A stretch of DNA of 64,000 bases from Thiothrix sp. (lineage in GTDB: Bacteria; Pseudomonadota; Gammaproteobacteria; Thiotrichales; Thiotrichaceae): positions 310,001-374,000 of the forward strand of contig SSFA01000008.1 in NCBI GenBank assembly GCA_008015155.1, read 5' to 3'. A program made the position numbers and the translations under genes. Positions 29,467-36,879 of this stretch are shown piece by piece. A model generated the notes under the pieces. The model saw only the letters and a list, made by a program, of their open reading frames with translations, had not been told where the DNA came from and did no database searches. The first letter of the stretch is position 1. Each line of letters opens with the position of its first letter.

Positions 29467-29506
29467 CTCTCGCTGTCAGGAGGAGAGGAGGAGTCAACAG
29501 CGAAAG
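29467..29506 (-). ncRNA. Hairpin displaying CUCCUCCUCUCCUCC loop on minus-strand RNA
   Basis: Arms CTCTCGCTGT / ACAGCGAAAG pair 9-10 bp around a GGAGGAGAGGAGGAG loop (plus-strand view). Confidence 0.35.
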
Positions 29507-29631
29507 CCCTAATTAAAAACATCACTTTTTTGCCTCGGCGCACAGTGAGAACGCTCGACTCAGGGAAGCGACCAGTCCAACCCCTGTTCTGGTCAGGCAC
29601 GGGCAGAGTGTCAGCATTCACCCGTTTTTAT

Positions 29632-29707
29632 TGGTGCATCAAGCAGGAGTTGAACCTGCGACACCCTGTTTTTCGGACAGGTGCTCTACCAACTGAGCTA
29701 CTGATGC
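29632..29707 (-). tRNA. tRNA-Phe(GAA)-type phage tRNA, C at position 33
   Basis: GCATCAGTAGCTCAGTTGGTAGAGCACCTGTCCGAAAAACAGGGTGTCGCAGGTTCAACTCCTGCTTGATGCACCA folds as cloverleaf, CCA encoded. Confidence 0.85.
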
Positions 29708-29771
29708 GAAAACCTAAAGCCTTTTTATGAGTTTGCTCAGCTCAAAGCAGTTTTACGACCTGCTCAGGTAA

Positions 29772-29930
29772 TTAGTAACCATCCATATCAGGCGCAAAAA
29801 TCACTGCCCCCAAAATCACCATCCCGATTACAAATGGAGCTAATGCGAGCGCGATTACCCCGACGATGATCCATCCAACAATGCCAAACATCATCAGGAT
29901 AAAAAGCGCTGCATCTCTCAGAAACCCCAT
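29772..29930 (-). CDS. 52-aa membrane protein
   Basis: Translated by eye: MGFLRDAALFILMMFGIVGWIIVGVIALALAPFVIGMVILGAVIFAPDMDGY; TAATG overlap with upstream ORF. Confidence 0.5.
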   Translation of the reverse strand: MGFLRDAALFILMMFGIVGWIIVGVIALALAPFVIGMVILGAVIFAPDMDGY

Positions 29931-30136
29931 TACGTCCTCTTATCTCCCAATTGTCGGCTGCTGCTCGTTTGCAACAGATATTGATGCTGAACTACAAACT
30001 CCTGTATCACTGGAGTTAGCAGCTTGTTGATACTCTGTTTCTGTGAGTGCGCCATCTGGTATAGATGCTGGGCTTCCTGTTCTGTCACTCTCAACGTGAG
30101 CGGGACAACAAGTGGTTTCTGTGGCTTCCGTGCCAT
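29930..30136 (-). CDS. Small RHH-like protein overlapping the Cro-like gene out of frame
   Basis: Start MARKPQKPLVV with GGAG SD; TAATG coupling to next gene. Confidence 0.45.
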   Translation of the reverse strand: MARKPQKPLVVPLTLRVTEQEAQHLYQMAHSQKQSINKLLTPVIQEFVVQHQYLLQTSSSRQLGDKRT

Positions 30137-30344
30137 GTGGGGTCTCCAAGTTGGCCCCCTGTTTTTTCCTGAGAAAATCATAGATTCGCTGTACTTTCGT
30201 CACACCTGGGTCTTGGAAATATCCATCCTTAAACTTGTAAAGCCAGCGAAGCTCAACCTTGGCTGAGACGGCAATCTCTGCTAGTGGTATAGAGGTGCTT
30301 CTCAGCATGTCTGTTGTTGTGCTTAACCAAGTATTCATGTGCAT
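29940..30344 (-). CDS. Cro-like HTH regulator
   Basis: PLAEIAVSAKVELRWLYKFKDGYFQDPGVTKVQRIYDFL; divergent from XRE gene. Confidence 0.6.
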   Translation of the reverse strand: MHMNTWLSTTTDMLRSTSIPLAEIAVSAKVELRWLYKFKDGYFQDPGVTKVQRIYDFLRKKQGANLETPHGTEATETTCCPAHVESDRTGSPASIPDGALTETEYQQAANSSDTGVCSSASISVANEQQPTIGR

Positions 30345-30350
30345 AGATTA

Positions 30351-30362
30351 GAACAATTGTTC
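30351..30362. promoter_or_regulatory. Operator GAACAATTGTTC within leftward promoter
   Basis: Perfect palindrome; minus strand TTGCAA-17-TAATCT spans it. Confidence 0.75.
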
Positions 30363-30382
30363 AATAATTGCAAATAAAATAA

Positions 30383-30394
30383 GAACCATTGTTC
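30383..30394. promoter_or_regulatory. Operator GAACCATTGTTC
   Basis: Near-palindrome, same family. Confidence 0.7.
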
Positions 30395-30436
30395 TGTAAA
30401 TTTGAATTAAAATTCAATCAAACTTTTAGGTGAGTC

Positions 30437-30778
30437 ATGATGGATGAATTAGAAATAAGGAGAATTTTCGCTGCGAACTTGAAATTGGTAATGGATAGAA
30501 ATGATCTAAATGCCAAAGATGTTGAGCGACGAACTGGCGTTACTAGCAGAATGGTTGGTTATATTTTAAATATAGAACGGTCGCCAACAATAGATATTAT
30601 CAGAAAGCTGTCTGTAGGCCTGCGAGTGCCGATTAGTGATTTTTTTTCAAGTGACGATGGCTCTTATAAGGTCAGCATAGCCGACTTTGAGCATCTTGAG
30701 CTATTGAACAAGATGACCCAAGAAGAGCGCGAGGAATTGGAACGCTACGCTAACTATCTCATCGAGAAGCGATCATAG
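30437..30778 (+). CDS. XRE-family HTH repressor (CI-like, no peptidase domain)
   Basis: LNAKDVERRTGVTSRMVGYILNIERSPTIDIIRKLSVGLRVPISDFF. Confidence 0.8.
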   Translation: MMDELEIRRIFAANLKLVMDRNDLNAKDVERRTGVTSRMVGYILNIERSPTIDIIRKLSVGLRVPISDFFSSDDGSYKVSIADFEHLELLNKMTQEEREELERYANYLIEKRS

Positions 30779-31044
30779 ACAAAGCCTTTTCATTGACCAT
30801 ACGCTTCTCATCATCGCTCAAAATAAACCAGTATTTAGGTAGCCTATTTATTTTTTTATCATTAACTGACTTCCGTTTTTTAGCACTTACTTTACCCATT
30901 CTGTACCCCTGTTTAGTTGGTGACAGAGGGTGATAGTTGGTGGTTTTGACTGTTTCTGCTTCGCATTCCTGTTCCTACAAGCAGGGGAATGTGGGATTCC
31001 CGAAGCGCCGGACTTCATCCGGTTGGTTTACATGAGGACTAATC

Positions 31045-31143
31045 ATGACAACCAAGAAAAAATGCGGATGCAAAACCCCGTCAAGTAAGCCAAAGACGGT
31101 CACCGTCAAAACTTACAAGCGGGCTAAGCCTCGTAAATGCTAA
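31045..31143 (+). CDS. 32-aa highly basic Cys-flanked peptide
   Basis: Translated by eye: MTTKKKCGCKTPSSKPKTVTVKTYKRAKPRKC; upstream AGGA. Confidence 0.45.
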   Translation: MTTKKKCGCKTPSSKPKTVTVKTYKRAKPRKC

Positions 31144-31423
31144 TGTGAATTAGCCAGCCAAGACCACCATCTACCGCCTTCTATCTTATCAAAAAGGATA
31201 CCCTAAGTCGCGGCTGCTCTGACCCATGCAGCTAGTTTGTAGTTGTTACAGCTTAGACGCGGATAAGCGGGATTTGTTCGCTGATAAGTGGTGATTGTGA
31301 TTTTTGCACGGGCTGTTTAGAAATTAATAGGAGGAACTCGATTAATGCCAGTCCATACGACTCCAGCAACACCTGATTTGACGAACTTCAGCAAATCTCT
31401 TTGCCTATATCAAATAGCATCAA

Positions 31424-31741
31424 TCAAGGCATCGTCTCAACGGGTCGATTCAACCAAATATACATCGGCCTATCATCAACCCATATCCCGTTTTCTGGAA
31501 TATAACCTGCCGCCTCCATCGCCGCCCACTTATCTGCGTGATGCGCTGCCCAGACAATAGGCACATCCAGCCGCCCCATATCCTCGATCACATCCGCATC
31601 ATAATGGGAGTGTCCAAAGCGATTGGTACAGCACACCACGGCTAACCCATTAGACTTCCATATTTCAACAATGCTGTCCCACATCGGCTTATTGGTTGTA
31701 TAAGTTTCGTCGTAATCTAAAAAAATAATCTGGCCTGACAT
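31424..31741 (-). CDS. HAD-like small phosphatase
   Basis: IIFLDYDETYTTN; CCTNRFGHS; WVDDRP. Confidence 0.65.
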   Translation of the reverse strand: MSGQIIFLDYDETYTTNKPMWDSIVEIWKSNGLAVVCCTNRFGHSHYDADVIEDMGRLDVPIVWAAHHADKWAAMEAAGYIPENGIWVDDRPMYIWLNRPVETMP

Positions 31742-31862
31742 AGCTTATTCATCTCATGCGTGAATCCATCGCATAGACTCGCGCCCAAAAAACCAGCACA
31801 ATACCCACAAACAACAACCCCTATGTAGAGAGTAAGTTTTAACTAAATAATAGGAACTTACT

Positions 31863-32268
31863 ATGCGGATTTTCGTGCGAATACTTTCGCTCCTACCCCT
31901 TATAATCCCAACCACCCTATTCTCGCACGGTGGCGGATTAAATGCAGAAGGTTGCCATCACAATCGAAAAACCGGAGATTACCACTGCCACCGAAGCAGT
32001 TATAGACCAGCGCCCACAACCCCAGCGAGTGGCTGGAAAAACCTGTCAGATCCAATTGAATGCATTGAAAGCGAGTTACGAACAAAAGCTCGCTAGTTTT
32101 AGAAAAGCACCGGCGAATAACCAGCAAGTGATTAATTTGAATAGCTTGCATTCTCTCGAGCAAATGAATGTAAGACTAGCCTGCACATCTGTTTCTGGTG
32201 CGGCTAACTACAACCGTTGTATTCAACAGCAAGTGCAAGCCCTTCAGTCAGCGCCCAGACTGAGATAA
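31863..32268 (+). pseudogene. YHYH-type secreted protein, frameshifted at A5 (32037-32041)
   Basis: Frame 1 SHGGGLNAEGCHHNRKTGDYHCHR...SGWK continues in +1 frame as TCQIQLNALKASYEQKLASF... Confidence 0.6.
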
Positions 32269-32291
32269 CCTAAATAACTAAGGAGTGAGTT

Positions 32292-33071
32292 ATGCCTGCC
32301 TCTCTAACTGAAGATATTTTGATCTTAGCAAAAACATACCCAATACCTAGTGCTAAATATGCTGAAACTTCTTGTGTTGCAGGTATTAATGCAAAGGGAG
32401 AAATGCGTCGACTATACCCTATTCCTTTCCGCCTAATGGACGATGAGCAGCAATTTAAGAAATGGCAATGGGTCAATGCGCGAGTTTTCAAATCCAATAC
32501 CGATCATCGACCTGAAAGCTATAAAGTTTACGTCGATACCGTGCAGCAAGGCAGCTCAATATCAACCGCTCAAAATTGGCTACTTAGACGCGAGTGGATT
32601 AATAGAATCCCAGTAGACTCACAAAACCAAAAATCCATGTATTTGGTCAAACCCTATCGTATAGATAGTTTACAAATCACTCCAGAATCTAAACCCGATT
32701 GGGATGATGATGAAATCGAAAAGCTCATGCAGGGACAAAATCAAACCGAACTATTTCAAGAAAGCCCAAAAACGATCCGGCAACTTCGTAAACTCCCCTA
32801 TGAGTTTCATTATAACTACACCATAGAAACCCCAACCGGATTGGTACAGCAACGGCATAAAATTGCAGATTGGGAGGCAGGTGCTTTTTACTGGAATTGT
32901 GTAAAAGCTTATGGCAGCAAATGGGAAAAACCGTTCCGCCAGAAATTAGAAGAAGAATTTTCTAGTAAGGACTTAATGTTTTTGATTGGCAATCTCCATC
33001 GGTTTCAACACCGATGGATTATTGGAAGTCTGATCTATCCGCCTAAAATTACGCAGCCTTCTTTATTTTAG
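32292..33071 (+). CDS. Possible dual-OB-like protein paired with DUF488
   Basis: AKTYPIPSAKYAETSCVAGINAKGEMRRLYPIPFR; convergent with DUF488 gene. Confidence 0.5.
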   Translation: MPASLTEDILILAKTYPIPSAKYAETSCVAGINAKGEMRRLYPIPFRLMDDEQQFKKWQWVNARVFKSNTDHRPESYKVYVDTVQQGSSISTAQNWLLRREWINRIPVDSQNQKSMYLVKPYRIDSLQITPESKPDWDDDEIEKLMQGQNQTELFQESPKTIRQLRKLPYEFHYNYTIETPTGLVQQRHKIADWEAGAFYWNCVKAYGSKWEKPFRQKLEEEFSSKDLMFLIGNLHRFQHRWIIGSLIYPPKITQPSLF

Positions 33072-33537
33072 GAAGCTTAACTAAGTGCTCGACCGCAATA
33101 GGTTGAGCCTGAGCTAGTTGATAAGTAATCAATGACCGGTGGCATTGAGCCGCCTTAGCTTCAAAACACATTAAAGCACTAGTGGTTTGGCTAGTAGTCT
33201 TAGCTAGATTCTCAAGCTCTTTCGACCGTTCTTGGCGAAGATAGGCCAAGAAATCACGTGTATAACGCATCCAATCGTGATCGAGCTTATACTGATTGCG
33301 AATAGCTTTAGGGCAACCCAATGCTTGAATATGCAAGTAATCAATACCTTTGCTCTGCAAATAAGCCGCTAGTGCTTTTTTAGAAAAGCCCGGCTTCCTT
33401 GATAAAGGGACATCTCGCACATCAATCAATAAACTCACACCTGCAAACCGTAAGCACTGCACGAAATCATCCAGTACCATGCCTTCATAACCAATAGTAA
33501 ACACCTTGGTATTCCCTGCTTTCTCATTAGTTCCCAT
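33049..33537 (-). CDS. DUF488 family protein
   Basis: VFTIGYEG...LLIDVRDVPLSRKPGFSKKALAAYL...LMCFEAKAAQCHRSLI. Confidence 0.88.
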   Translation of the reverse strand: MGTNEKAGNTKVFTIGYEGMVLDDFVQCLRFAGVSLLIDVRDVPLSRKPGFSKKALAAYLQSKGIDYLHIQALGCPKAIRNQYKLDHDWMRYTRDFLAYLRQERSKELENLAKTTSQTTSALMCFEAKAAQCHRSLITYQLAQAQPIAVEHLVKLPKIKKAA

Positions 33538-33638
33538 CACTGATCTCCTTAGTCTCAAGCTTAACAGTATTTAGCGCATAGCTAAACCTGCACCCTATCC
33601 ATCTCACCCATCCCCTTCGGGTTAGTTTAAAATAAATT

Positions 33639-33650
33639 GAACAATTGTTC
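33639..33650. promoter_or_regulatory. Operator GAACAATTGTTC (second locus)
   Basis: Identical to 30351-30362. Confidence 0.75.
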
Positions 33651-33671
33651 CTTTATATATTGACTTAAATT

Positions 33672-33683
33672 GAACAATAGTTC
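33672..33683. promoter_or_regulatory. Operator GAACAATAGTTC between -35-like TTGACT and -10-like sequence
   Basis: Near-palindrome, same family. Confidence 0.7.
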
Positions 33684-33686
33684 AAT

Positions 33687-33722
33687 ATACAACTCATCAG
33701 CAGCATACAACTCATCAGCAGC
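33687..33722. repeat. Perfect 18-bp tandem duplication
   Basis: ATACAACTCATCAGCAGC x2. Confidence 0.95.
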
Positions 33723-33904
33723 GAACAAGCTGCAAGGCGAGCAGAGGCGAGCCAGTACCTTAACAAGATGACCAACCAAGTACCGGACAGGCGGCCTTTA
33801 CAGCCAAGCGCGGGAACGGAGTGAGACACGCCCAGATTGGCGTGCACATAGGATTTAACAGGCAGCTTTTACGAGAGCTGCCGATTAAGTCAAAGGAGAT
33901 AATC

Positions 33905-34165
33905 ATGAGCAGCGCATCAGCATATGCAGCCAAGTCATTAAGTGCAGTGCCCCACTTTGATTGCGGCCTAAACGTAGGCGATACCATCGAATGGGTTAAT
34001 GATTACGGCGTTGTCTGGGAGCATAAAGTTATTGGATTCAGCGAACCGTGCAGTGTCGGGTTCATTCATTTCGATAGCGATTCTTATTGGTTTCCGCATA
34101 ATCTAAAGTGCATCACCAAAGTTAATGGAATTAAGTTTGAACACACAAGGCCACTCGACGAATGA
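33905..34165 (+). CDS. Hypothetical early protein
   Basis: Start MSSASAYAAKSL with AAAGGAG SD. Confidence 0.55.
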   Translation: MSSASAYAAKSLSAVPHFDCGLNVGDTIEWVNDYGVVWEHKVIGFSEPCSVGFIHFDSDSYWFPHNLKCITKVNGIKFEHTRPLDE

Positions 34166-34300
34166 CCTTGGATATTCGCGGCAAACTTCGCAGTCCTTGC
34201 CGACTGTTTGGGTTCGACGTGCTGACCTCAAGGGGTGCTGAACCGTCTACTTGCCATGAATTGTTAAGGAACTACCTAAAGCTGTATAGGTTCATATAAA

Positions 34301-34340
34301 AATAGCATTGTTGTTTTTATAAATCAATAACACTGTTATT
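34301..34340. promoter_or_regulatory. Two 15-bp operators, 25-bp spacing
   Basis: AATAGCATTGTTGTT (34301) and AATAACACTGTTATT (34326, perfect 7+1+7). Confidence 0.7.
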
Positions 34341-34371
34341 TAAAAATAACAAACCCATTTGAAGAGGAACT

Positions 34372-34800
34372 ATGGAAGAAAAGATAATCGTCAAAACTAT
34401 TGACGGAACAGATATGTCTAATCGAAGGGGTTTAACACCAGCAGAACAAGCTGCAATGATGCGGCTTCGTGATGCCTTCAAGAGAAAGAAAAAGGCTTTA
34501 GGTCTTACCTATGAAAAAGTATCAGAACTAGCAGGCTGGAGCACCAGCGCCGCAGGGCATTACTTCACTGGGTTCGCTCCTATCAACATGCCTGCACTCA
34601 TTAAGATATGCTCGATTATTGAAGAAGATCCCAAGTCTATCTACCCTGAATTGTTTGATGGCATAAGCATAAAGCTGTCACAAGACAAGGATGAGTCATG
34701 GAAGGATAAGTTTTATGAGCTTGACGAACAGTCACAGCAAGACATCATAAAAATAATTGAGACATATCACGCTGCTTTCGTGAGAAATAACAAGAGCTAA
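34372..34800 (+). CDS. Second HTH repressor-like protein
   Basis: LRDAFKRKKKALGLTYEKVSELAGWSTSAAGHYFTGFAPINMPALIKICSIIEEDPKSIYPELF. Confidence 0.75.
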   Translation: MEEKIIVKTIDGTDMSNRRGLTPAEQAAMMRLRDAFKRKKKALGLTYEKVSELAGWSTSAAGHYFTGFAPINMPALIKICSIIEEDPKSIYPELFDGISIKLSQDKDESWKDKFYELDEQSQQDIIKIIETYHAAFVRNNKS

Positions 34801-34843
34801 AACAAATAATTTACATGCAGTCAACTATGTTTTTTCATAAAAA

Positions 34844-34883
34844 CATAACAATGCTATTGATTATAAAAAATAACACTGCTATA
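34844..34883. promoter_or_regulatory. Two 15-bp operators, 25-bp spacing
   Basis: CATAACAATGCTATT (34844) and AATAACACTGCTATA (34869). Confidence 0.7.
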
Positions 34884-35045
34884 TTTATCTCATCAAGCAA
34901 CCGATGAGTTAGCTAGCACCTTAACAACCAAGCCACCCGAAACGAAGCAGCCTTGAAAGCTAAGCGGTTTCTGGTGGAGTCGAGGCTAGGACACTCTAGC
35001 TAAGTCAGTCACCCGCTGGGGTGCAACCGATTACCTTAAGTCTTT

Positions 35046-35062
35046 GCCCACTGAGAGTGGGC
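35046..35062 (+). terminator. Terminator-like hairpin
   Basis: GCCCACTGAGAGTGGGC TTTTTTG. Confidence 0.8.
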
Positions 35063-35090
35063 TTTTTTGTTTCAACAGTAGAGAGAAGCT

Positions 35091-35116
35091 AGGCCGGTTC
35101 ACGCTGGCCTTTTTTA
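35091..35116 (+). terminator. Terminator-like hairpin abutting SD
   Basis: AGGCCGGTTCACGCTGGCCT TTTTT then ATTTAAGGAGG. Confidence 0.7.
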
Positions 35117-35132
35117 TTTAAGGAGGCTGGTT

Positions 35133-35504
35133 ATGGGATTAATGAGCGCTTATGCAGCAATTAGATTGGCGGATGAAGAGGCGTTATCGCGTCAAATTTT
35201 AATCGAAAAATCAATTAAAGAAGAGCAGCGTAAGCAAATCATTGCTTTGTTCAAAGAACATTATCCTGAGATTTGTACATTAGCTGCTGATGATGGTTTC
35301 AAAATAGAAGCACGCTTAAAAGATAACTATAGTGAATATAATTACATTCGTATATTTAACGAAGAAAAAGAAGCATTTATCGCTATTAATGATGATGGAC
35401 GAGTATCCATAGAAGATCATGGATGCTTCGATAGGTGGAGCAATAATAAAGTCATTGTATCTATCGTTGAAGGTCTATCAAGCATAGAAGACATACCTTT
35501 TTAA
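35133..35504 (+). CDS. Hypothetical early protein
   Basis: ORF with AGGAGG SD. Confidence 0.6.
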   Translation: MGLMSAYAAIRLADEEALSRQILIEKSIKEEQRKQIIALFKEHYPEICTLAADDGFKIEARLKDNYSEYNYIRIFNEEKEAFIAINDDGRVSIEDHGCFDRWSNNKVIVSIVEGLSSIEDIPF

Positions 35505-35511
35505 TTTTATT

Positions 35512-35536
35512 GCCCGACACACATTCGGGCTTTTTT
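35512..35536 (+). terminator. Terminator-like hairpin abutting SD
   Basis: GCCCGACACACATTCGGGC TTTTTT then ATTTTAAGGAG. Confidence 0.75.
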
Positions 35537-35554
35537 ATTTTAAGGAGTACCGCA

Positions 35555-35899
35555 ATGTATGAGGTTAATTACGCAACACCAGCCTACTACAGAGCGGGTG
35601 AAGATGAAGAATACGACCCTCACCTAGAGGAAGCTATTCGTTCAATCCAGCAGTGGGGTAAACCCAAAAAGGTTGAGCTTAGCTGTCCTTGTTGTGGTGC
35701 TAAACAGCCTAGCCTGTCACAGATTCATAATGAGTGGATTGCTGAATGCTGTAATGCACTCGTCAAAGCAGTAGAAGAAAACGATCCAGACGATCATCTC
35801 AAACTACTGAGCATCACCTATTCACGTTTAAGCGCCGAACTTCAGTGGCGCAAAGCCTGTAACTTTTTACATAAGGAAAAGCATGAACGAATTAGTTAG
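35555..35899 (+). CDS. Hypothetical early protein with CPCCG motif
   Basis: Start MYEVNYATPAYY after AAGGAG. Confidence 0.6.
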   Translation: MYEVNYATPAYYRAGEDEEYDPHLEEAIRSIQQWGKPKKVELSCPCCGAKQPSLSQIHNEWIAECCNALVKAVEENDPDDHLKLLSITYSRLSAELQWRKACNFLHKEKHERIS

Positions 35900-36854
35900 C
35901 AATCCTTTTGGTGGGCAGATTCAGACCACCAACACAGGAATGGGATTAGCACAATCTGATCAGCAACGCGCCATTGCTGAAGTACAAGCCGCCATGATGA
36001 TCGCTCGAATGAATCCACGTGATCCAGTGAGAGCAATGGATCGAATTTTAAACGCATGCACTCGACCAGCCTTAGCAGAGACTGGTTTATATCAATACTC
36101 TAAAGGAGGTTCATCAGTATCAGGGGCTAGCATTCGTCTTGCTGAAACGATGGCTCAAGCTTGGGGCAACATTCAGTACGGATTTCGTGAAATATACCGA
36201 GGTACGGGTTCAGATGGTGTGACTTATTCGGAGGTTGAAGCCTTCGCTTGGGATGTTGAAACTAATACACGTCGCCCTGTGCAGTTTCGAGTACGTCATT
36301 GGCGCGATACCAAAAATGGCGGATACCCTATTAAGGATGAGCGGGACATTTACGAACTCACTGCAAACATGGCCCAACGTCGCGTACGCGCTTGTATCCT
36401 AGCCATTATCCCTGGCGATGTAGAAGAAGCTGCACGTAATCAGTGCGAGATCACATTGAAAGCTAAAGCTGATACCTCACCTGAAGCTATGAAAAAGATG
36501 GTTGAAGCCTTTGAAGACTTTGGTGTGAGCAAAGCTCAAATTGAAAAAAGAATCCAACGCCGCCTAGATACCATTACTCCCGCTCAAGTAGTGAGTTTAA
36601 AAAAGGTTTACTCAAGCCTGCGCGATGGGATGTCTAGCAAAGAAGATTGGTTTGACGAACTAGCAGAAGAGCCACGCCAAGAACCTAAAACACTACCTGA
36701 AATGAGCCAAGACGAGTTTTCCAAGAGTCTAACTGCTTGGGAAAAAATGCTTCAATCAGGCAAGAAAACACCTGATGACATTATCAAGATGCTGTCTAGC
36801 AAACACACCCTGACTGAAGCCCAAAAGAAAATCATTGAGGGACTAGTAGCGTGA
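35883..36854 (+). CDS. Putative ssDNA-annealing/recombination protein
   Basis: Phage-conserved-looking ORF directly upstream of YqaJ exonuclease; TANMAQRRVRACILAIIPGDVEEAARNQCEITL. Confidence 0.6.
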   Translation: MNELVSNPFGGQIQTTNTGMGLAQSDQQRAIAEVQAAMMIARMNPRDPVRAMDRILNACTRPALAETGLYQYSKGGSSVSGASIRLAETMAQAWGNIQYGFREIYRGTGSDGVTYSEVEAFAWDVETNTRRPVQFRVRHWRDTKNGGYPIKDERDIYELTANMAQRRVRACILAIIPGDVEEAARNQCEITLKAKADTSPEAMKKMVEAFEDFGVSKAQIEKRIQRRLDTITPAQVVSLKKVYSSLRDGMSSKEDWFDELAEEPRQEPKTLPEMSQDEFSKSLTAWEKMLQSGKKTPDDIIKMLSSKHTLTEAQKKIIEGLVA

Positions 36855-36879
36855 GTGCTCCAGATCAAGGGGTGAACCC

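Noticed and set aside
29530-29730. 66-aa plus-strand ORF
   Set aside because: Lies antisense across the tRNA; typical tRNA-shadow ORF.
31345-31560. 71-aa plus-strand ORF
   Set aside because: Antisense to the HAD-like gene, with no coding features.
33665-33847. 60-aa minus-strand ORF
   Set aside because: Covers promoter/leader and the 18-bp tandem repeat; no SD or coding support.
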